This document shows, piece by piece, positions 27,239-37,256 of a DNA stretch of 59,975 nucleotides (positions within the stretch are counted from its first letter, which is position 1; every line of letters starts with the position of its first letter). Position numbers and translations under genes: made by a program. The notes under the pieces were generated by a model. That model worked only from the letters and a program-made list of their open reading frames with translations, did not search any database and was not told the origin of the DNA. Source of the DNA: Candidatus Saccharimonadota bacterium (GTDB lineage: Bacteria; Patescibacteriota; Saccharimonadia; Saccharimonadales; Saccharimonadaceae); NCBI GenBank assembly GCA_017514805.1, contig JAFWIP010000006.1:1-59975 (forward strand), given 5' to 3'.

Positions 27239-28801
27239 CTAAGGATGCTCTTCGAGCAGAGACTTGTCGCCGCCGTCTAGGCGCTTCTTCATCTCATAAT
27301 AACTGTCACCGAGCAAAGTGTTGTTATAGAAAGTTGAGCGTCGCGATAACTCACCATCTAGCTGCTCAAAACCGAGCTCCTCGAGTAAAGTATCACGTCC
27401 AGAGAATAGATTCGTACCAAGCGCCAATCGATCGCCTTTAATTTCTACACCAAGCGCCGCAAGCGTAGTAGGGAACATATCCATCGTCGTAAACATGCGA
27501 TCCTTCTCGCGCACTGGCTGAACGCGCGGATTAATAATCGCATTGTAAACCGTACGCGGATAGCCATCATTATCGTCGTAGAAACTACGTTGCATCGATA
27601 AGTGATCACCTGCAATTATGATCGTAGTATCCTTTGCAAAATCCTGTTTCTGTACCCAATCTACAAATTCCGCAATCATCGAATCAGAACAATAGAAAAC
27701 ATCTGCATATTGCTTATCGAATTTCGACTCACAGCCTTCTTCGACGAAGCCGTCCTGGAAATGTGTATCCGCAGTAAGCATTGTAAGATTAAAAGGCTCA
27801 TCGGACTTGGAAATGGTTTTCAATTTCTCTTTCGCATAATCAAATAGTTTTGCGTCCTCGTACCCCCACCAAGTCATATAATCGTACGGAATCTTACCAG
27901 AATTGCGCGCCTCAATTAAATCCAAAATTTCGTAATCGCCATGCTGCGAGAACATCTCATCACGCCCGCCAAACTTCGCGTCCGATCCCATCAGAATATG
28001 ATTTTGGTAACCATTTTCTTTTAGAATATCACCGAGATTTGTTACGCCACCAAGGAAGGATGAAAAACCAGAATAATTATTGCCATTAATATCTACCTTC
28101 ATATTAATGCCAGAAGTTTGCGCTATCATGCCTGCGACTGTCCAACCCGTACCGTTCACCTGTGTTGCACCGCCTAGCTTCAGCTGATTTGAAAAGTTAA
28201 CATTATCAAGCGCCAAACGCTCGAGTTGCGGAATATACGAAGTTGTCTGGTCGCCGCCATTCGCTTTCGAAGCATTTGTCATCTCAAGCGATTCGACATA
28301 AATATAAATTAAATTTTGCCTCTTCGTCGGGAACTTAATGTCCGCAGTTTTTGGATCGACATAATAATCCTCATAAATCGTCGAATACTGGAACTGGTTC
28401 GTTATATAGCGATAAAAATCAAAGTTCCATAATGCAATAAGAATAGAAAGAATAAATACTGCAATACAGTAAGGCAATTTGCGGCTAGCATAGCTAATCG
28501 GCAATAAGAACTTTTTCTTTTTTATACTAATCTTCAAGAATACCTTTCGGCTCAATTTCTTCGTATACATCGGTACCATGAACAAAGCAAAGAAAAGTAT
28601 CGTACCAATCGTTACTGGCGCAATTCCGCCTTTAATCGAATCCATGCCAGTACCCTCAGCGTTCATGATTGTATATAGTAACTGCTCAAATGAGGCGACA
28701 TCATAACCAAGCTTAATATAAAACGAAAGCGCCAAAATAAATGCACCGACTAGAAGAAGTAGATACTTAAAAAACTTAAGAGCGTTTTTTAACTTTTTCA
28801 T
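27239..28801 (-). CDS. OpgB/MdoB- or LtaS-like phosphoglycerol transferase (sulfatase fold)
   Basis: 520 aa. Four or five N-terminal helices (about 1-130) anchor an external alkaline-phosphatase/sulfatase domain. Motifs resemble OpgB: YVESLE (metal Glu), GTGWTVAGMIAQTSG holding the nucleophile threonine, the NGYQNHILMGSDAKFGG block and AGDHLS with the metal Asp-His. It would move glycerol phosphate from phosphatidylglycerol to a sugar or polymer outside the membrane, giving a teichoic-like surface polymer. The acceptor is unknown. It overlaps the small membrane gene upstream by 26 nt. Confidence 0.85.
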   Translation of the reverse strand: MKKLKNALKFFKYLLLLVGAFILALSFYIKLGYDVASFEQLLYTIMNAEGTGMDSIKGGIAPVTIGTILFFALFMVPMYTKKLSRKVFLKISIKKKKFLLPISYASRKLPYCIAVFILSILIALWNFDFYRYITNQFQYSTIYEDYYVDPKTADIKFPTKRQNLIYIYVESLEMTNASKANGGDQTTSYIPQLERLALDNVNFSNQLKLGGATQVNGTGWTVAGMIAQTSGINMKVDINGNNYSGFSSFLGGVTNLGDILKENGYQNHILMGSDAKFGGRDEMFSQHGDYEILDLIEARNSGKIPYDYMTWWGYEDAKLFDYAKEKLKTISKSDEPFNLTMLTADTHFQDGFVEEGCESKFDKQYADVFYCSDSMIAEFVDWVQKQDFAKDTTIIIAGDHLSMQRSFYDDNDGYPRTVYNAIINPRVQPVREKDRMFTTMDMFPTTLAALGVEIKGDRLALGTNLFSGRDTLLEELGFEQLDGELSRRSTFYNNTLLGDSYYEMKKRLDGGDKSLLEEHP

Positions 28802-29123
28802 TTTTCTTCTTTTCCTTTTTTATGACAATCTCAAGTTTCACATTACCTTTTAGCCAACCAACAACGATGCCAATAGCTGCGTTAATCGCCGTCGCCATTA
28901 GCAAATACTTGATTGCATATGCCGGTGAACTATTTAAATTCTCCGGAGTAGCAAAAGCACCAAATATTTTCTTACTAACCATAGTTGATAAACAATAAGA
29001 TGCCATTACTGCAATTAGATAAAAGAAAAAGCTGTATTTTAAGTCATATTTCTTCTTTGCGCATTTCTCATACAACAAAAAACCAACCACCGCAGGACAA
29101 AAAATACAAACGAATGATTCCAC
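28776..29123 (-). CDS. small membrane protein upstream of the phosphoglycerol transferase
   Basis: 115 aa from a GTG start with CGGAG about 8 nt upstream and a TATAAT farther out. Three hydrophobic segments (about 1-17, 29-50 and 67-90) precede a strongly basic Lys-rich tail. It overlaps the transferase start by 26 nt, so it is translated with it and may be a partner. I do not recognise a family. Confidence 0.62.
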   Translation of the reverse strand: MESFVCIFCPAVVGFLLYEKCAKKKYDLKYSFFFYLIAVMASYCLSTMVSKKIFGAFATPENLNSSPAYAIKYLLMATAINAAIGIVVGWLKGNVKLEIVIKKEKKKNEKVKKRS

Positions 29124-29257
29124 AATAAAACTCCGATTGCTAATATTATAACAGATAATCGCTCATTTGTCATTAGCAACCCCTTATTCCGCCATCGCAC
29201 TTACGCTAATTCATGATATAATTAAATAAATAAAAGCAAGAGCATTAAGGTCAGGAA

Positions 29258-30865
29258 ATGAATAAACACGAATTATCTAGCAGTAGTCAAAACGACGAGA
29301 TTGACGCCAATCTCGATTTAAGTACAGAAGCCCAAGAAGAATCCTGGCTTGCCGAAAAAGACGCCGAATACTTCAAGAAGAATCCGCAAAAAATTGGTAG
29401 AGTCGTCTATCATCTCATTAATTTACGCGGCGAAAATAGTATCGAAGAAAATGCTACTTGGGACAAAGAACAACGCGCCTATGTTGGCGAGGACGGCATG
29501 CCACGCGACTACGCACATTTGACCGGCTTTCTAAAGAAAGAAGAAAATGCAAATCACATCGATACGGTCCTCGAAGAATTCAAGGACCTCAGGTCACTCA
29601 AGATGCAAGAAGGCATCACCAAAGACGCGACTGCCGAGAATGCCGAAACGACTGCCGTAGATTATGCCGACAATACATTCATGAGCGAAGAACGCCTACC
29701 TAGAGAAGCTCGAAACGAAGACCTTTCCTCATTCACTCGCGACGATACAGAAAAACAAGCCGAAGCAAAAACCGAAGAAACAGAGACCGAAGAAGAGAAA
29801 AAAGCAAAAAGAAAAGAACGTTACGATTACTGTATAGCTAATGTAGAGATCCTAAAAGAACTCGGCTACAGCGGCTTTAAAGATATCAAAAAAATGTCCG
29901 ACGACGAATATGCCGCAATGACCGAGAAGGTGGCCGATTTTAAAAAAGATAATCCAGAAAAAGCCAAAGAGCAGGATCGCATTAATAGCATCGTCGCCGT
30001 TCTCGAAGGCTATCGCGAGTCAGAAAAAGCAGCGGAAAAGGCAACAGAAGCAAAAACCGAAGAGAAAACCGAGGCTATCACGACCGAATCCGAAGAAAAG
30101 ACGGCAGAAACTACGCGACAAATTGAACAAAACGAAAATATGCCGAAAACCATCGACGAGCTCATTGATGCAGCAGTCGAAATACAACCTTCTTCAAACC
30201 CAGGGAGCAAAGAGGTAAGTAGCCTAGAGCAAATCCGAGATAAGCTACTCAACGAAAGTAATTCAGTCGTCCAAAATTACAATCACTATCATCATAGCCA
30301 AGCAGATTTTCAGCGCGAGCAAAAATGGCTCCAAAAAGAAGAAGAGAATCTTAAAGAATGTAAGAAGAAATTTGCTTTTCCTTTCACGCTTTCATGGACA
30401 GTTAAACGAAATGAAAAGAAACGACTCGAACGAAGTATCGCATTCAAGAAGAAAGAGCTTGCCAGACTCAGCGATCGCTTAGCGCAAGAACATCAGGCGC
30501 TACCAAAAGCAGAATCTCTATCTCAAGAAGACATTGCGCTCATCGATAAATTCGATGCAATTGACGCCCGTCTAAGGGAAGCGAGAGAACGCGATTATGC
30601 TCTCGAAAAAATGCGCGACAATAAACGCCTCCAGAGCTACATAACGCAACAAGAAAAAATGCTCAAACTAACTATGAAAGAGCGCGGATTAAGCGGTTCA
30701 ACCGATCAGCAAATCAATGCCAAGATTGACGAATGGAAGGCAGAGATTGCTAAAAATAACCAAACAATCAACGCGATTAAAGAAAAATATCCAGGCTACG
30801 ACTACGGCGATTCGCAACCGCAGACAAACGCCCAACAGCAAGCCACCGAACGCAAAGCTGCGTAA
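29258..30865 (+). CDS. large charged coiled-coil protein, unknown
   Basis: 535 aa, very rich in Glu, Lys and Ala. No signal peptide or membrane helix is visible. Residues about 155-290 are low-complexity Glu/Thr/Lys repeats, and about 340-500 form long heptad-like coiled coils. A Cys-poor helical region with DYCIANVEILKELGYSGF lies near 190-207. AAGGTCAGGAA precedes the ATG and an extended TATAAT lies at 29217-29222, followed by AAGCA farther down. A cytoskeletal or scaffold role is conceivable, but nothing shows it. Confidence 0.68.
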   Translation: MNKHELSSSSQNDEIDANLDLSTEAQEESWLAEKDAEYFKKNPQKIGRVVYHLINLRGENSIEENATWDKEQRAYVGEDGMPRDYAHLTGFLKKEENANHIDTVLEEFKDLRSLKMQEGITKDATAENAETTAVDYADNTFMSEERLPREARNEDLSSFTRDDTEKQAEAKTEETETEEEKKAKRKERYDYCIANVEILKELGYSGFKDIKKMSDDEYAAMTEKVADFKKDNPEKAKEQDRINSIVAVLEGYRESEKAAEKATEAKTEEKTEAITTESEEKTAETTRQIEQNENMPKTIDELIDAAVEIQPSSNPGSKEVSSLEQIRDKLLNESNSVVQNYNHYHHSQADFQREQKWLQKEEENLKECKKKFAFPFTLSWTVKRNEKKRLERSIAFKKKELARLSDRLAQEHQALPKAESLSQEDIALIDKFDAIDARLREARERDYALEKMRDNKRLQSYITQQEKMLKLTMKERGLSGSTDQQINAKIDEWKAEIAKNNQTINAIKEKYPGYDYGDSQPQTNAQQQATERKAA

Positions 30866-30883
30866 ATGTTATAAAATAGAGTT

Positions 30884-32224
30884 ATGGACATCCGTAATAA
30901 ATATCCAGAGTTCATATTTGAATCATACAAAGTCGAACGAAATGTTAACGGCATTCATGCTAGTTTCGTTTATAAGCTCGGCGAGCATACTTTTACGCCG
31001 TCTGCAGATATTCCGATTTCCAGCATCCGCAATGATTGGATCAAAGATGATTTTCTAAATGAATTATTCTTTAATTTTGGTATCATCGAAGCCATTAGTT
31101 ATTACAAACTAAGCATGGCACCAAAGTTCATTATCAAGTGCGGCGAGCTTGATGCGAAGCAAAAAGAATTCTTCAAAAAGCTTTTCTATAATGGCCTCGG
31201 CGAATTGATGTATCGCAACAATATCCTCATGAAGTATGAAGATTTTATGACAATCGAAGCGCCCGAGCCTGCCGAGAAAAAACAATTCTATTTTGACGAC
31301 AACTTTAGCGGGAACTTAATTACTGTTGGCGGCGGCAAAGATTCAATCGTTACGCTAGAAGCGCTCAAAGGCATGCGAAACGAAAACTATTGCATGCAGT
31401 TCAATCGCGACATCTATCCAGAAAACCGCGCCGCGCTCGACGATATTCATCTTGCCGGATATGGCCTAGACCGCGTCTGCAATTTTAATTTATCTATCGA
31501 TAAACATATGCTCGAGTTAAATGACAAGGGTTTCTATAATGGCCACGTTCCGTTTTCGGGTATTCTCGCTTTCGCATGCACGATCATTGCTTATCTCAAC
31601 AATATTAAATACGTTATCGTTAGCAACGAAGCCTCCGCTAATGAGGGCAATATCGCCGGCACTACAATCAATCATCAATATTCAAAGAGTTATGAATTCG
31701 AAAAAGATTTCGAGCAATATCAAAACGAATATCTCTGTAGTAAAATTCATTATTTTAGCCTATTGCGTTGCTTGAACGAATTTCAGATCGTACAAAAATT
31801 CGTAAAATTCCCAAGCTATCTCAAAGTCTTCCGTAGCTGTAATGCCGGCGTAAGAACGAATAGTTGGTGTAGCAATTGCGCGAAATGTCTCTACGTTTAC
31901 ATCATGCTTGCACCGTTCTTCAACACAGAACGCCTAGTCGAAATATTCGGGCGCGATTTGTTAGACGACGAGTCATTAGGCCAAATCTTTTACGGATTAA
32001 TCAATCCAGACGCAACAAAGCCATTTGAATGCGTTGGCACGCGCGAAGAAATCAATTACGCCATTCAGCTCACTATTAATAACTACGGAAAAGAGCCACT
32101 GCCAAAACTATTAGACTGGTACAGCAAAAATTACAATTACCAAAACGACAAAGATATTACCGGCTATTTTAATAATGAACACAATATCCCAGAACCGTAT
32201 CTAAAGGCTTTACTAGAACTATGA
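30884..32224 (+). CDS. murL: UDP-MurNAc-L-Ala-L-Glu epimerase
   Basis: 446 aa. It has an ATP-binding PP-loop-like motif GGGKDS (about 148-153) and a late cysteine cluster (CNAGVRTNSWCSNCAKC, about 318-336). Length, PP-loop and the neighbouring murD fit MurL, which epimerises the terminal L-Glu of UDP-MurNAc-L-Ala-L-Glu to D-Glu. With MurL, the adjacent ligase acts as a MurD2 that adds L-Glu, and a glutamate racemase is not needed. TAAAAT at 30872-30877 lies 6 nt before the ATG. The murD ATG overlaps its stop (ATGA). Alternative: another PP-loop enzyme. Confidence 0.83.
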   Translation: MDIRNKYPEFIFESYKVERNVNGIHASFVYKLGEHTFTPSADIPISSIRNDWIKDDFLNELFFNFGIIEAISYYKLSMAPKFIIKCGELDAKQKEFFKKLFYNGLGELMYRNNILMKYEDFMTIEAPEPAEKKQFYFDDNFSGNLITVGGGKDSIVTLEALKGMRNENYCMQFNRDIYPENRAALDDIHLAGYGLDRVCNFNLSIDKHMLELNDKGFYNGHVPFSGILAFACTIIAYLNNIKYVIVSNEASANEGNIAGTTINHQYSKSYEFEKDFEQYQNEYLCSKIHYFSLLRCLNEFQIVQKFVKFPSYLKVFRSCNAGVRTNSWCSNCAKCLYVYIMLAPFFNTERLVEIFGRDLLDDESLGQIFYGLINPDATKPFECVGTREEINYAIQLTINNYGKEPLPKLLDWYSKNYNYQNDKDITGYFNNEHNIPEPYLKALLEL

Positions 32225-33513
32225 AAGAGCAAATACTAGATTATCTCCGCAATAAATCGATCCTTATCCTAGGCTTCGGCAGAGAAGGTCGCAGCTCGCT
32301 AGATTTTATTCGCAAGAATCTTCCGGAAGCGCAAGTCGCAATCGCTGACCAAGCAGAAATCGTTGACGACGTTGTAAAAAATACAACAATAATCACCGGC
32401 AATAATTACCTTGAAGCCTGTAACGATTTTGATGTAATTCTAAAAGCGCCAGGCGTAATCATAAAAGACAAACTAGCGCCAGAAGTCAAAGCAAAAATCA
32501 CAAGCCAAACCGATTTATTTGTGCGTGCATATCGCGATCAAATCATTGGCGTAACCGGCACAAAAGGAAAGAGCACCACAAGCTCACTTATTTACCATGT
32601 ATTACATGAATCTGGCATTAATTCTGCATTGGTCGGCAATATTGGTAAACCATGCTTCGACATTATCGACGATATTACACCCGATATGACAATCGTATTT
32701 GAGCTCTCTGCGCATCAATTGGAATTCATTCAAGCGAGCCCACATATCGCCGTACTACTCAATATTTACGAGGAGCATTTCGACCACTACACTACGCCGG
32801 ACGATTATTACGCAGCAAAGAAAAATATCTTTAAATTCCAAAATGAAAACGATTTGTTAATTTACGGCGATATCTTTCAGCATGCCACCGAGGACAATGT
32901 TAAAAATGCGCGCGCAACAAAAATTAACATTCTCGATACAACCATTATTCCGCGCGAAAAGATTCAAACGAAACTACTTGGCGAACATAACCAGACGAAT
33001 ATCCAAGTCGCTGCCGCCATTGCGCACAAATACGGCGTCAGTGATGAGCAATTCCTTAGAGCTGTCGCAAGTTTTCAACCCTTACCGCACCGCTTAGAAT
33101 ATGTCGGCACCTATCACGATATTAAGTTCTATAACGACTCAATTGCTACCGCACAAGAAGCCGTAATTAATGCAATCAAAACTATTGACGATACGGACAC
33201 GATTATTCTAGGCGGCATGGATCGCGGACTCGATTATCATCCACTTGTAGATTTTATCCGCAATAGCAATATTACGAACGTCATTCTATTGCCAGCGACC
33301 AATAATCGCTTCCAGCAAATCTTCGACGAAGCCGAATATCATCAAAAACTTATTCATGCCAAAGATATGCGCGAAGCCATTAAACAAGCCTACGCACTCA
33401 CAACGCCAGGCAAAAGCTGCCTCCTTTCTCCAGCCGCCGCCAGCTATGGATTCTATAAGAATTTCGAAGAACGCGGCGACGATTATAAATCGCTTATCTC
33501 TATGTTAAAATAA
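32221..33513 (+). CDS. murD: UDP-N-acetylmuramoyl-L-alanine glutamate ligase (MurD, probably MurD2)
   Basis: 430 aa. The N-terminal Rossmann start is ILILGFGREGRSS, the P-loop GVTGTKGKSTTS (about 111-122), the Mur-ligase ELSAHQLEF and NIYEEHFDHY motifs follow, and the C-terminal ligase domain has LGGMDRGLDYHPL. It adds glutamate to UDP-MurNAc-L-Ala in the cytoplasm. A 4-nt overlap with the upstream murL suggests the MurD2 type that uses L-Glu. The substrate choice is inferred from context only. Confidence 0.93.
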   Translation: MKEQILDYLRNKSILILGFGREGRSSLDFIRKNLPEAQVAIADQAEIVDDVVKNTTIITGNNYLEACNDFDVILKAPGVIIKDKLAPEVKAKITSQTDLFVRAYRDQIIGVTGTKGKSTTSSLIYHVLHESGINSALVGNIGKPCFDIIDDITPDMTIVFELSAHQLEFIQASPHIAVLLNIYEEHFDHYTTPDDYYAAKKNIFKFQNENDLLIYGDIFQHATEDNVKNARATKINILDTTIIPREKIQTKLLGEHNQTNIQVAAAIAHKYGVSDEQFLRAVASFQPLPHRLEYVGTYHDIKFYNDSIATAQEAVINAIKTIDDTDTIILGGMDRGLDYHPLVDFIRNSNITNVILLPATNNRFQQIFDEAEYHQKLIHAKDMREAIKQAYALTTPGKSCLLSPAAASYGFYKNFEERGDDYKSLISMLK

Positions 33514-33540
33514 AACCAAAATAACATAAGGATATGTATT

Positions 33541-34038
33541 ATGCATCTAACAGTCGATAATACCTCTCTGGACATCTCAGAAGGATTGATAGCGGGAATC
33601 TTTGGCTTCCTCGCGGGCATTTGGCTACTACTATTAGCCCTAACTATCGTAGCAATAATCGCTATGTGGAAGATTTTCGAAAAGGCTGGGCACGAAGGCT
33701 GGAAAGCTCTCATTCCATTTTATAATATGTATATTTTGACCGAAATTTCCGGTCTTAACGGCTGGCTATTCTTGCTATGCCTCATTCCAGGCATCGGCGC
33801 ATTAATTTGGCTCATCATGGTCGCAATCAACCTTGCCGCTGCGTTCGGCAAAGAAACCGCCTTTGCAATTGGTTTAATTATCCTGCCATTCATCTTTGAG
33901 CTAATCCTCGGATTTGGCGATGCAGAATACCAACTCGGCGACACGGCAAAAGCTACTGCGGGCGCGGATGACACAAAGAAGACTACCGCAAAGAAAACTA
34001 CGGCCAAGAAAAAAGACGACTGGGTCGAAGGGAACTAA
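33541..34038 (+). CDS. DUF5684-like membrane protein with Lys/Ala tail
   Basis: 165 aa. A hydrophobic helix (about 15-42) is followed by the FEKAGHEGWKALIPFYNMYI turn that typifies this family, two further helices (about 70-95 and 98-120), and a Lys/Thr/Ala-rich cytoplasmic tail (TTAKKTTAKKK) of about 35 residues. The tail resembles those of nucleic-acid-binding proteins. AAGG lies about 9 nt before the ATG. Function unknown. An intrinsic terminator follows. Confidence 0.75.
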   Translation: MHLTVDNTSLDISEGLIAGIFGFLAGIWLLLLALTIVAIIAMWKIFEKAGHEGWKALIPFYNMYILTEISGLNGWLFLLCLIPGIGALIWLIMVAINLAAAFGKETAFAIGLIILPFIFELILGFGDAEYQLGDTAKATAGADDTKKTTAKKTTAKKKDDWVEGN

Positions 34039-34048
34039 TCTAATCATT

Positions 34049-34080
34049 GCCGCTAGTCATCAATGGCTAGCGGCTTTTTT
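34049..34080 (+). terminator. intrinsic terminator
   Basis: Stem GCCGCTAG / CTAGCGGC at 34049-34056 and 34067-34074, a 10-nt loop and six T. Confidence 0.92.
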
Positions 34081-34097
34081 GTTAGAGAGGGAGTAGA

Positions 34098-34134
34098 TTG
34101 ACAATTTTAAGCTTTAGCACTATAATTCAAGCAT
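34098..34134 (+). promoter_or_regulatory. promoter of the thioester-adhesin candidate
   Basis: TTGACA (34098-34103), 17-nt spacer, TATAAT (34121-34126), then TC and AAGCAT (34129-34134). This is the best canonical promoter in the window. Confidence 0.85.
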
Positions 34135-34154
34135 AAATAGGTCAAAATAAAAAC

Positions 34155-35219
34155 ATGAAAAAGAAACTTGCCATTTTTATCAGCATATTTATGGCATTTT
34201 CATTCTCGAATACAGTTTTCGCCGAAGACCAAAGCAACGAGGTTTATTGGATAAGAGGATATAATGAGGCGAACAATATCATTCGCGGCAGCGATAGTTA
34301 CATCAGCGACGAATGGTCTTTTTGCTTAGACTATAAGGAGGTGCCATCAAATCTGAATGATGCATATACGCGAATAAAATTGTCCGAATTAACCTCATAC
34401 GATAAGGCACACGGACACGCTAATTATACGCAAATCGACCGAATACGGCTCCTAAAAATCGTCATTCACCGCGAAGATATCATCGAAAAAGCAAAAACTA
34501 TATCCTTCAATACAATGGCGGACTACTACCTCTCAAATTATCTTTCAAACTATCTCTCGACATACCTAAGACGTAAATCAATCGTGGATGCCGCAGAAGA
34601 GCAGGGAATATACATATTAAACAACAGTAGCTACGAAGAATATAGCAATCTCCTAAACACGCATCCAGATATTATGCGCAAAGCATTCAATAATTATGTT
34701 AAAGAAAATATAAGACCCGACAATGCGCCTCAATATCTAATCTGGCTAATCGGACAAAATGAAAAATTTCCAGCCGTCTTAACTGATGATGGAACGACGA
34801 GCAGCAATAAAGATAGCCACTATCACTTCTTAGCCAAAGACATATTTGGTTTTAATCTCGAGGATCCGTTTAATAATCCTGGTTCACTCTATAATAACTA
34901 TTTTCGCATACTTATCGATTACATAGACAATGAACTCCCAAATTATTTTGAACTTGGTTATGACGCCTGGATCTACATGACCGACACTGAAACTAAACAG
35001 AATATTCTTGGCGGCGCATTTCTGGCGCAAACACAAAATCCAGATCCAGAATCAACATCCACGCAACAACCAAATTCGTCGTCAATTGCAGTATCGAAAG
35101 AACAAATGATGCCAGAGAACCCAAAAACCGACGATAAAATCAGTCATCTAATTCCAATTATCACCATCTCATCATTAATCATCGCTATAGCCCTGCCAAA
35201 ACTGTTATCGCGAAGATAG
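34155..35219 (+). CDS. secreted tail-anchored surface protein, putative thioester-domain adhesin
   Basis: 354 aa. A signal peptide (1-23, cut near VFA-ED), one globular domain (about 28-290), a Thr/Ser/Pro linker (about 291-330), a C-terminal helix (about 332-350) and an RR end. The mature part has a single cysteine, Cys57 in WSFCLDY. Far downstream come PQYLIW (Gln193) and YMTDTETKQNILGG (about 274-287). These resemble the Cys, TQxAIW and QNLLG landmarks of thioester (TED) domains, where a Cys-Gln bond captures host amines. This is an inference from spacing and motif shape. The ribosome site is weak (AGGT). Confidence 0.7.
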   Translation: MKKKLAIFISIFMAFSFSNTVFAEDQSNEVYWIRGYNEANNIIRGSDSYISDEWSFCLDYKEVPSNLNDAYTRIKLSELTSYDKAHGHANYTQIDRIRLLKIVIHREDIIEKAKTISFNTMADYYLSNYLSNYLSTYLRRKSIVDAAEEQGIYILNNSSYEEYSNLLNTHPDIMRKAFNNYVKENIRPDNAPQYLIWLIGQNEKFPAVLTDDGTTSSNKDSHYHFLAKDIFGFNLEDPFNNPGSLYNNYFRILIDYIDNELPNYFELGYDAWIYMTDTETKQNILGGAFLAQTQNPDPESTSTQQPNSSSIAVSKEQMMPENPKTDDKISHLIPIITISSLIIAIALPKLLSRR

Positions 35220-35233
35220 AGTATAATAGATAG

Positions 35234-37207
35234 ATGAACTTCAAGCTTTCTAGCAAGTATGAGCCGACCGGCGATCAACCTCAAGCGATTGAGCAGCTTT
35301 ATCGCGGCCTAACACATGGCGAGCGCCACCAAACGCTCCTCGGCGTTACCGGCTCTGGCAAGACCTTCACGATGGCTAATATTATTGCAAAATATAACAA
35401 GCCGACACTTGTGCTCGCACATAACAAAACTCTTGCCGCACAGCTCTATTCAGAATTCCGCGAGTTCTTCCCAGAAAACGAAGTCCATTATTTCGTTAGC
35501 TATTTCGATTACTATCAGCCAGAGGCATATATAGCCAGCACCGACACTTATATCGAAAAAGATAGCGCCATTAACGAAGAAATTGATCGTCTTCGCCATG
35601 GCGCCACCGAGGCACTTCTCACGCGCAAAGACACGCTCATTGTCGCCTCAGTCTCTTGTATTTACGGCATCGGTTCGCCGGACAATTATCGCGCGATGGC
35701 CGTCCGCGTCGCTAAAGGAGAGCAGCGCAATCAGGATTTATTTATTCGCACACTTAATGAGATTCAATACAATCGCAACGATATCGCCTTTGAGCGCGGA
35801 AATTTCCGTGTCCGCGGCGACACAATCGACGTTTTTCCGGCCTCAGGCGATAGGGCATATCGCATCGAATTCGGTTTCGACCAAGTCGAAAATATCAAAG
35901 TCATTGACCCGCTCACTGCCGAGGTTTACGCCGAACCGGATGAAATTGGCATTTTTCCAAATAGTCACTACGCAACGCCAAAAGAATCGCTTGACCGCGC
36001 CATCGCCAAGATCCGCGCCGAATATGAAGATCGCCTCAAATACTTCAACAATCAGAAGAAGTATCTTGAAGCACAACGCCTCTCTCAACGCATTAAATAC
36101 GACCTCGAAATGCTAGAAAGTACCGGTTTCGTGAAGGGAATTGAGAATTATTCACGCCACATCGACGGTCGCGCTCAAGGTCAACCGCCAGCCACTCTGC
36201 TTGACTATTTTCCAGAGGATTTCCTCTGCCTTGTCGACGAGTCGCACATGACTATCCCGCAAATCCGCGGCATGTACAATGGTGACCGCGCCCGCAAGGA
36301 AACGCTCGTCGAATACGGCTTCCGTCTGCCAAGCGCACTAGACAACCGTCCGCTCACTTTCGCCGAGTTCGATCGTCATATCAATAAAATTATTTATGTT
36401 TCTGCTACGCCAGGTGAATATGAGCTCGGCAAGAGCCCAAAGCCAGCCGAGCAAGTTATTCGCCCAACCGGTTTGCTCGACCCAGAAATCGAAGTTCGCG
36501 GCAGCGAAAATCAAATCGACGACCTCGTCGAAGAAATCGACCAACGCATCGCCAAAGGGCAGCGCGTTCTCGTTACAACTCTTACGAAGCGCATGGCAGA
36601 AGATTTATCGGAGCATCTCAAAGATCTTAAAATCAAAACTGCCTATATCCATAGCGATGTCGATACGCTTGAACGTAGCGATATCCTACGCGATCTTCGA
36701 AACGGTACTTACGATGTTCTCGTCGGTATCAACCTCCTTCGCGAAGGTCTCGACCTCCCAGAAGTATCACTCGTCGCCATTCTCGATGCCGATAAAGAAG
36801 GTTTTCTCCGTAGCGAATCGGCTCTTATTCAGACCATTGGTCGCGCCGCTCGTCACGTCGAAGGCAAAGTCATTATGTATGCCGATAATATGACTGGCAG
36901 CATGCAGCACGCCATCGACGAGACCTACCGCCGTCGCGAAATCCAGCAGGCTTATAACAAGAAGCATAATATTACGCCAAAAGGTATCGCAAAAGAAATC
37001 AGCGTCGGTCTCCGTGCAATTATTCCAGAAAAAGAGAAGAGCAATAAAATCGATCTCCGCAAAATCCCACGCGAAGAACTTCCGCAAATCGTCAAAGAAC
37101 TTACTACGCAAATGCAACTTGCGGCCGCTAATCTCGAATTCGAGCGCGCGGCCGAGTTACGCGATCAAATCGACGACATCAAACTTGCTCTTGAGAAAAA
37201 GAAATAA
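35234..37207 (+). CDS. uvrB: excinuclease ABC subunit B
   Basis: 657 aa, full length. Walker [11 protein letters not shown] is near residue 36, the beta-hairpin region YYQPEAYI near 95, DESHMT (motif II) near 335, and the helicase motifs IGRAARH and [15 protein letters not shown] are present. A C-terminal UvrC-interacting UVR motif ([16 protein letters not shown]) ends the protein. It verifies damage with UvrA and recruits UvrC. TATAAT at 35222-35227 lies 6 nt before the ATG, with no ribosome site. Confidence 0.98.
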   Translation: MNFKLSSKYEPTGDQPQAIEQLYRGLTHGERHQTLLGVTGSGKTFTMANIIAKYNKPTLVLAHNKTLAAQLYSEFREFFPENEVHYFVSYFDYYQPEAYIASTDTYIEKDSAINEEIDRLRHGATEALLTRKDTLIVASVSCIYGIGSPDNYRAMAVRVAKGEQRNQDLFIRTLNEIQYNRNDIAFERGNFRVRGDTIDVFPASGDRAYRIEFGFDQVENIKVIDPLTAEVYAEPDEIGIFPNSHYATPKESLDRAIAKIRAEYEDRLKYFNNQKKYLEAQRLSQRIKYDLEMLESTGFVKGIENYSRHIDGRAQGQPPATLLDYFPEDFLCLVDESHMTIPQIRGMYNGDRARKETLVEYGFRLPSALDNRPLTFAEFDRHINKIIYVSATPGEYELGKSPKPAEQVIRPTGLLDPEIEVRGSENQIDDLVEEIDQRIAKGQRVLVTTLTKRMAEDLSEHLKDLKIKTAYIHSDVDTLERSDILRDLRNGTYDVLVGINLLREGLDLPEVSLVAILDADKEGFLRSESALIQTIGRAARHVEGKVIMYADNMTGSMQHAIDETYRRREIQQAYNKKHNITPKGIAKEISVGLRAIIPEKEKSNKIDLRKIPREELPQIVKELTTQMQLAAANLEFERAAELRDQIDDIKLALEKKK

Positions 37208-37230
37208 AAAATACCCGCCATAAAGGCGGG
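37205..37230 (-). terminator. intrinsic terminator for the minus-strand 37257-37559 gene
   Basis: Stem CCCGCC / GGCGGG (37214-37219 and 37225-37230). On the minus strand it is followed by TATTTTTT. On the plus strand there is no T run, so uvrB lacks a visible terminator. Confidence 0.75.
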
Positions 37231-37256
37231 CAAGAAGAATTAAATCTTCAATATTT

